The notes under the pieces were generated by a model. It had not been told where the DNA came from, searched no databases, and worked only from the letters and a program-made list of their open reading frames with translations. The position numbers and the translations under genes were made by a program. Positions 61,051 through 64,000 of a stretch of 64,000 bases of DNA are shown piece by piece; within the stretch, counting starts at the first letter, position 1, and the number at the start of each line of letters is the position of its first letter. This DNA is from an uncultured Eubacteriales bacterium. GTDB taxonomy: Bacteria; Bacillota; Clostridia; Lachnospirales; Lachnospiraceae. Location of the stretch: contig CASDTX010000063.1 in assembly GCA_949283695.1 (NCBI GenBank), positions 18,300 through 82,299 on the forward strand, in the 5' to 3' direction.

Positions 61051-61446
61051 TTATGACTTTTTAATGCAGTCACTGCATTCACCGTAAAACAGAGTGGTGC
61101 TGGATGTGATAATGCCGTCGAAATTCTCCGCCGCTTTGCGGGTGGCATCTTGGACGCTTTTCATATCAATATCCAGATCCAGTAATCGTCCGCACCTTGT
61201 GCAGAGAAAATGATTGTGCGGCTCCACTCTTCCATCAAATCTGTCTCCGCCGTCAGGCGTAGAGATCTTAACCGCTTCCCCGAGATCAGTCAGAAGATTC
61301 AGATTTCTGTAGACAGTGCCAAGACTGATATTCGGAAATTCCCTTTTCACATGCATGTATACCTCATCTGCGGTAGGGTGGCTGGTTGTTTCTGAAAGGT
61401 AATGCTTGATGGATTCTCGCTGCCGACTATATTTTAAAGCTGCCAA
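61051..61446 (-). CDS. perR: PerR-type Fur-family peroxide regulator
   Basis: A 131-residue winged-helix repressor. The HTH ([28 protein letters not shown]) precedes the His-rich regulatory-metal segment [22 protein letters not shown] second CxxC near the end ([11 protein letters not shown]) completes a structural zinc site. The regulatory His/Asp set and the Fe-S/peroxide-defence neighbours point to PerR rather than Fur. It precedes the two rubrerythrin-type genes, its likely targets. Confidence 0.88.
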   Translation of the reverse strand: MAALKYSRQRESIKHYLSETTSHPTADEVYMHVKREFPNISLGTVYRNLNLLTDLGEAVKISTPDGGDRFDGRVEPHNHFLCTRCGRLLDLDIDMKSVQDATRKAAENFDGIITSSTTLFYGECSDCIKKS

Positions 61447-61496
61447 TGGGAATCCCCCTTTCTAATTGAGAATGCTTCTTAAAACAATAATAGTAA

Positions 61497-61541
61497 CGAT
61501 TACTGTAATTAAAATATAATACTTGCAGGTCAATTTGTCAA
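61497..61541 (-). promoter_or_regulatory. perR promoter with Per-box-like palindrome
   Basis: On the minus strand, TTGACA (61536-61541) and TATATT (61513-61518) are separated by 17 nt. CGATTAC-T-GTAATTA (61497-61511), a 7-1-7 near-palindrome, lies just past the -10, consistent with autoregulation by PerR. Confidence 0.6.
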
Positions 61542-61596
61542 TAGCTTTTTGAGAAAAATTTTGAGAAATAGTATCAGCTCAGCCGGAATTAACACG

Positions 61597-61629
61597 TCAG
61601 TACGGCTCTGCGAATGGTGCGGGCTGAAC
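61597..61629 (+). repeat. Dispersed intergenic repeat, copy 3
   Basis: CAGTACGGCTCTGCGAATGG followed by TGCGGGCTGAAC, a slightly diverged copy of the sequences at 41785 and 15149. Flanking TATCAGC-TCAGCC and GGCTGA-GCTGATA could close it into a stem. The rest of the 460-bp gap between perR and the NlpC/P60 gene holds only the two promoters listed. Confidence 0.7.
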
Positions 61630-61796
61630 TGCTGCTGATAAACAGTTGTTAATAATAGGAAAGTATAGTTATCGTCAAAATGTTACAAAATAATTAAGAA
61701 ATTTACGTGATCAGTATGTCCCGCAGTCCTTGCAGCGGCGTTTCATGAATCATAATTGGGTGTCGTGGATTGTCAATAGAAGAGGAATGGATTTTA

Positions 61797-61825
61797 TTGA
61801 CAGATCGGGCATACATTGATATAAT
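61797..61825 (+). promoter_or_regulatory. Consensus sigmaA promoter of the NlpC/P60 gene
   Basis: TTGACA (61797-61802), a 17-nt spacer and TATAAT (61820-61825), both hexamers perfect, about 80 bp before ATG 61907. Confidence 0.85.
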
Positions 61826-61906
61826 AATAGCGTAACAAAATTAACAAATGTGTAACATTTAAGGCTTCCTACAAAAGATAAAGGCATAAGATGAAGGAGG
61901 TTTTAT

Positions 61907-63076
61907 ATGGTAAAAACACACATCAGGCAAAAGCTGATCTATTCCGCAATCGCGGGAATGATCATAATCCCGGGGAGTGCGTCTGAGGTTTCGGCTGCCG
62001 TTCCGTCGGAGGAACAGCCGTTTATACAGGCAGCAGGGATTGAATCGGTACTGGAGAAATGTTATGAGACAGAAGTAAAGGAGAACATCAATCTCTATCT
62101 GGTACCAACAGAAGAGGGAGAGTATTTGAATATGGCATTTTCTGATACGGAGGACTTTACCTATATCAGAAGTGCCCCGGATGAGAACAGTGACTGGGTG
62201 GGCAAACTATATCAGGAGTCTGCCGCCCAGGTGCTGGAATATCTGGATGGCTGGACAAAGATCCGATCAGGATCTGCGGAAGGATATGTGCCTGCGGATG
62301 CTTTGATTACAGGCTCGGAGGCAGAAAAGTACGCAGAAGAATACGAGAATCACACCGTCACGGTCACAGCGGATGTCCTCAATGTCAGACAGGGGCAGGG
62401 CACAGAGAGAGAGATCTTAACCCAGGTGCGGCTGAACGAACAGTATGAAGTGACGGGAGAACCATCCCAAGGCTGGTATCCGGTCAAAGTGGGAGAGACA
62501 GACGGCTGGGTATGGGGCGAATATGTTGAGGAACAGACTTCTTATTCTTATGGGGAGACAAAGGAGGAAGAAGAAGCCAGAATCGCGGAGGAAAGCGCAG
62601 CGCAGGAGACTGCTGCCGCGGAGACGTCAGTGACCGCTGATCCGTCCAGGGCTTCTGCGGTCTCCGGAGCAGATTACTCTGCGGACGGCAGCGGCAGTAC
62701 GGGGGCAGCAGAATATGCTTTCGGCACTGCGGTATCAGCAGGACAGGCTGTGATTGACTATGCGTGTCAGTTCATCGGGAATCCTTATGTGTGGGGCGGG
62801 ACAAGCCTCACGGACGGAGCAGACTGTTCAGGCTTTGTCCAGTCAGTATATGCACATTTTGGCATCAGCCTGCCGCGGACCACATATGATATGGTGAATT
62901 CGGGGTACGCGGTCAGCTATGAGGATGCGCTGCCGGGAGATCTGATCCTTTATGACGGCCATGTCGGGCTCTACATGGGGGATGGGACGATCGTTAATGC
63001 CATGAACGAGGCAGATGGGATTGGAATCTGCAGTGCGACCTATACAGATATCATTGCAGTCAGGCGTGTCATCTAA
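61907..63076 (+). CDS. Secreted SH3b-NlpC/P60 peptidoglycan endopeptidase
   Basis: A 389-residue exported protein. The signal peptide covers about residues 1-30. Two SH3-like domains follow (FTYIRSAPDENSDWVGKLY at about 80-130; VLNVRQGQGTEREILTQV at about 155-205). A Glu/Ala/Ser-rich linker (about 210-280) leads to an NlpC/P60 domain with catalytic Cys in GADCSGFVQSVYAHFGI (near 306), His in GHVGLYMGDG and a polar third residue (VNAMN). It cleaves D-Glu/diaminopimelate or similar bonds in peptidoglycan. Strong RBS AAGGAGG. Its own perfect promoter suggests high expression. Confidence 0.92.
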   Translation: MVKTHIRQKLIYSAIAGMIIIPGSASEVSAAVPSEEQPFIQAAGIESVLEKCYETEVKENINLYLVPTEEGEYLNMAFSDTEDFTYIRSAPDENSDWVGKLYQESAAQVLEYLDGWTKIRSGSAEGYVPADALITGSEAEKYAEEYENHTVTVTADVLNVRQGQGTEREILTQVRLNEQYEVTGEPSQGWYPVKVGETDGWVWGEYVEEQTSYSYGETKEEEEARIAEESAAQETAAAETSVTADPSRASAVSGADYSADGSGSTGAAEYAFGTAVSAGQAVIDYACQFIGNPYVWGGTSLTDGADCSGFVQSVYAHFGISLPRTTYDMVNSGYAVSYEDALPGDLILYDGHVGLYMGDGTIVNAMNEADGIGICSATYTDIIAVRRVI

Positions 63077-63095
63077 ATATTAGATATTGAATCAA

Positions 63096-63143
63096 AAAAC
63101 GGGAAAACTGCATTTCGGAGATGGATTGCGGGGTTCCCGTTTT
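63096..63143 (+). terminator. Terminator after the NlpC/P60 gene
   Basis: AAAACGGGAA (63096-63105) pairs perfectly with TTCCCGTTTT (63134-63143), with a 28-nt loop; the right arm ends in TTTT. Confidence 0.65.
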
Positions 63144-63233
63144 CGACATAATGGGCGCGGAAATAAGCAAAATGCACAAAAATGTTTTTATTTGTAAAAA
63201 CACGTCGAAAATGGCTGTGGGAAAGTTTTCAAC

Positions 63234-63305
63234 TTATCCACATTGAAAACCCTGAAAAAAGTGGAAAAAGTGAGGATTTCCACAAAGTTATCCACATTAT
63301 CCACA
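63234..63305 (+). other. Cluster of perfect DnaA boxes in an AT-rich intergenic tract
   Basis: TTATCCACA occurs at 63234-63242, 63288-63296 and 63297-63305, the last two in direct tandem. Each is a perfect match to the DnaA box. Related sequences (TTTCCACAA at about 63278, and TGTGGGAAAG on the other strand) lie nearby. The whole gap 63144-63511 is A/T-rich and lacks a credible gene. Confidence 0.7.
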
Positions 63306-63511
63306 CAAAAACATATGTTTTTGGTGGATTACTCAGAGGCAAAAAAAGAACGAACGTTTTGGTGAGTTGTCATGAAAATGTAGAATTGTCGAAAAAGATC
63401 GGATTAATTATTGACTTTTGAGTATTCAAAAAAACGAAAAAAACAGAAGTGACAAGTCAGAAAATTCAGAAAAGACAGGAAAATAAGATCTGTATAAAAT
63501 AGAAAACACAG

Positions 63512-63540
63512 TTGATAATTTAATTGACAGGGATTATAAT
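63512..63540 (+). promoter_or_regulatory. Promoter of the DUF1858 gene
   Basis: TTGATA (63512-63517), a 17-nt spacer and a perfect TATAAT (63535-63540), about 44 bp before ATG 63584. Confidence 0.7.
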
Positions 63541-63583
63541 AAAATCCACTGAAGAATATCAATCATTTAAGGAGGAAATAGAA

Positions 63584-63793
63584 ATGGCACAGATTTCTAA
63601 AGATACAAGAATCGGTGAACTGCTGAACATCTTTCCGGAGTCTGCTCCGATTCTGATGGAGATTGGCATGCACTGCCTGGGATGCCCGGCATCACAGATG
63701 GAGTCTCTGGAAGAAGCAGCAATGGTACATGGCATTGACTGCGGTCTTCTTGTTGAGAAGATTAATGCAGCTATGGCAGCAGCAGGCAAATAA
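63584..63793 (+). CDS. DUF1858-domain small protein
   Basis: About 69 residues from ATG 63584 (AAGGAGGAAAT upstream; the longer frame from 63524 crosses the promoter). [20 protein letters not shown] and [19 protein letters not shown] are typical of DUF1858, with the CxxC of the redox- or metal-binding type seen in hybrid-cluster/ScdA-like proteins. The function is not established. It is a single-gene unit with its own promoter and terminator. Confidence 0.88.
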   Translation: MAQISKDTRIGELLNIFPESAPILMEIGMHCLGCPASQMESLEEAAMVHGIDCGLLVEKINAAMAAAGK

Positions 63794-63834
63794 GCCTGTC
63801 TGAATGAGCAGAGATAAAATACTGAAGATAAAAA

Positions 63835-63867
63835 GAACCCGGATCGCTGAAGATCCGGGTTCTTTTT
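63835..63867 (+). terminator. Terminator of the DUF1858 gene
   Basis: A perfect 11-bp stem, GAACCCGGATC (63835-63845) with GATCCGGGTTC (63852-63862), followed by five T. Confidence 0.92.
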
Positions 63868-63877
63868 GTACAAGGAA

Positions 63878-64000
63878 AACCACGCGATAGTCGCGTGGTT
63901 CAATAGAAGCTTTAGCGATGTATTCAGATATAAAAACTCCTAATGTGTATAATAAAAACGTGACCTGCCAGTTACGTAAATAAAAACACATTAGGAGGCC
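63878..64000 (+). mobile_element. Left end of a probable IS200/IS605-type insertion sequence, cut by window edge
   Basis: A perfect 10-bp hairpin AACCACGCGA-TAG-TCGCGTGGTT (63878-63900) resembles the subterminal hairpins of IS200/IS605 ends. Downstream, CTCCTAATGTGT (63937-63948) pairs perfectly with ACACATTAGGAG (63986-63997), and CGTGAC/GTTACG extends the structure. The right arm holds AGGAGG, the ribosome-binding site of a gene that must start just past the window. Shine-Dalgarno occlusion by such a hairpin is known for IS200 tnpA. The transposase itself is not visible here. Confidence 0.55.

Noticed and set aside
63182-63421. 79-codon frame in the DnaA-box tract
   Set aside because: No ribosome-binding site, low-complexity Lys/Asn/Ile composition expected from A/T-rich DNA, and it spans the DnaA boxes.
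63144-63511. Chromosomal replication origin
   Set aside because: No dnaA/dnaN/rpmH genes nearby, and the orientation of ileS and most genes to the left is opposite to that expected for leading-strand bias; kept only as a DnaA-box cluster.
1-64000. CRISPR arrays, tRNA and rRNA genes
   Set aside because: No regularly spaced repeats and no cloverleaf or rRNA-like sequence were noticed by reading; absence was not tested computationally.

Overview
The window looks like a chromosomal segment of an anaerobic, endospore-forming, carbohydrate-specialised Clostridia member, most likely of the Lachnospiraceae. Grounds: SpoIID and SpoIIQ homologues sit next to each other, two rubrerythrin-type proteins lie beside a PerR-like regulator, ileS has a T-box leader, Shine-Dalgarno sites are strong (AGGAGG type), promoters are sigmaA-like, and many sugar-acid, glycoside and amidohydrolase genes are present. 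No rRNA, tRNA or CRISPR array was seen. The placement is inference from gene content, not from a phylogeny.

Layout. 1-1.9 kb: end of a PTS sugar permease (IIA domain) and a GH32 sucrose-6-phosphate hydrolase. 2-4.8 kb: a D,D-carboxypeptidase and an AraC regulator. 4.9-15.1 kb: one long plus-strand run with a GH78-like glycosidase, a clan GH-A glycosidase, a type B carboxylesterase, a DUF5060/apiosidase-like glycosidase, a GPH-family symporter and an old-yellow-enzyme-type flavin/Fe-S reductase. Together these look like a system for importing and stripping an esterified plant glycoside and reducing its unsaturated aglycone. 15.2-20.4 kb: a minus-strand island with two PqqD-like proteins, an HPr-kinase-like ATPase, a radical SAM/SPASM enzyme, a Cys/His/Gly-rich candidate substrate protein and odd DNA-binding proteins. 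This is the best candidate for an undescribed peptide- or protein-modification system. 20.5-24.4 kb: metal homeostasis (AraC, ArsR, HMA metallochaperone, P1B ATPase). 24.5-29.3 kb: GntR regulator, enolase-superfamily dehydratase, APC permease, M20 amidohydrolase. 29.3-32.3 kb: a HelD-type helicase whose C-terminus carries what looks like a GH31 N-terminal domain. 32.5-38.8 kb: small ORF, T-box, ileS, glgP. 38.8-42.1 kb: membrane protein, spoIID, spoIIQ, GIY-YIG protein.

42.2-45 kb: two minus-strand metabolic genes (TIGR00300/LOR-SDH protein and YtcJ-like amidohydrolase). 45.2-56.7 kb: a plus-strand sugar locus with UlaE-, UlaF- and UlaG-like enzymes, a beta-propeller-like protein, a SorC regulator, an ABC sugar importer, a GH3 glycosidase and an FGGY kinase. 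It resembles L-ascorbate/L-xylulose catabolism rebuilt around an ABC importer and a cytoplasmic glycosidase. 56.8-59.5 kb: M20 amidohydrolase with a YfcC-type carrier. 59.7-61.5 kb: rubrerythrin, reverse rubrerythrin, PerR. 61.9-64 kb: SH3-NlpC/P60 hydrolase, an AT-rich tract with three perfect DnaA boxes, a DUF1858 protein, and the left end of what is probably an IS200-type element cut by the window edge.

Other signals: a ~33-bp sequence repeated in three intergenic sites, an orphan promoter with two identical GT-AC palindromes, a ribosome-binding site buried in a hairpin before spoIID, and strong intercistronic hairpins at sites where neighbouring genes probably need unequal expression.
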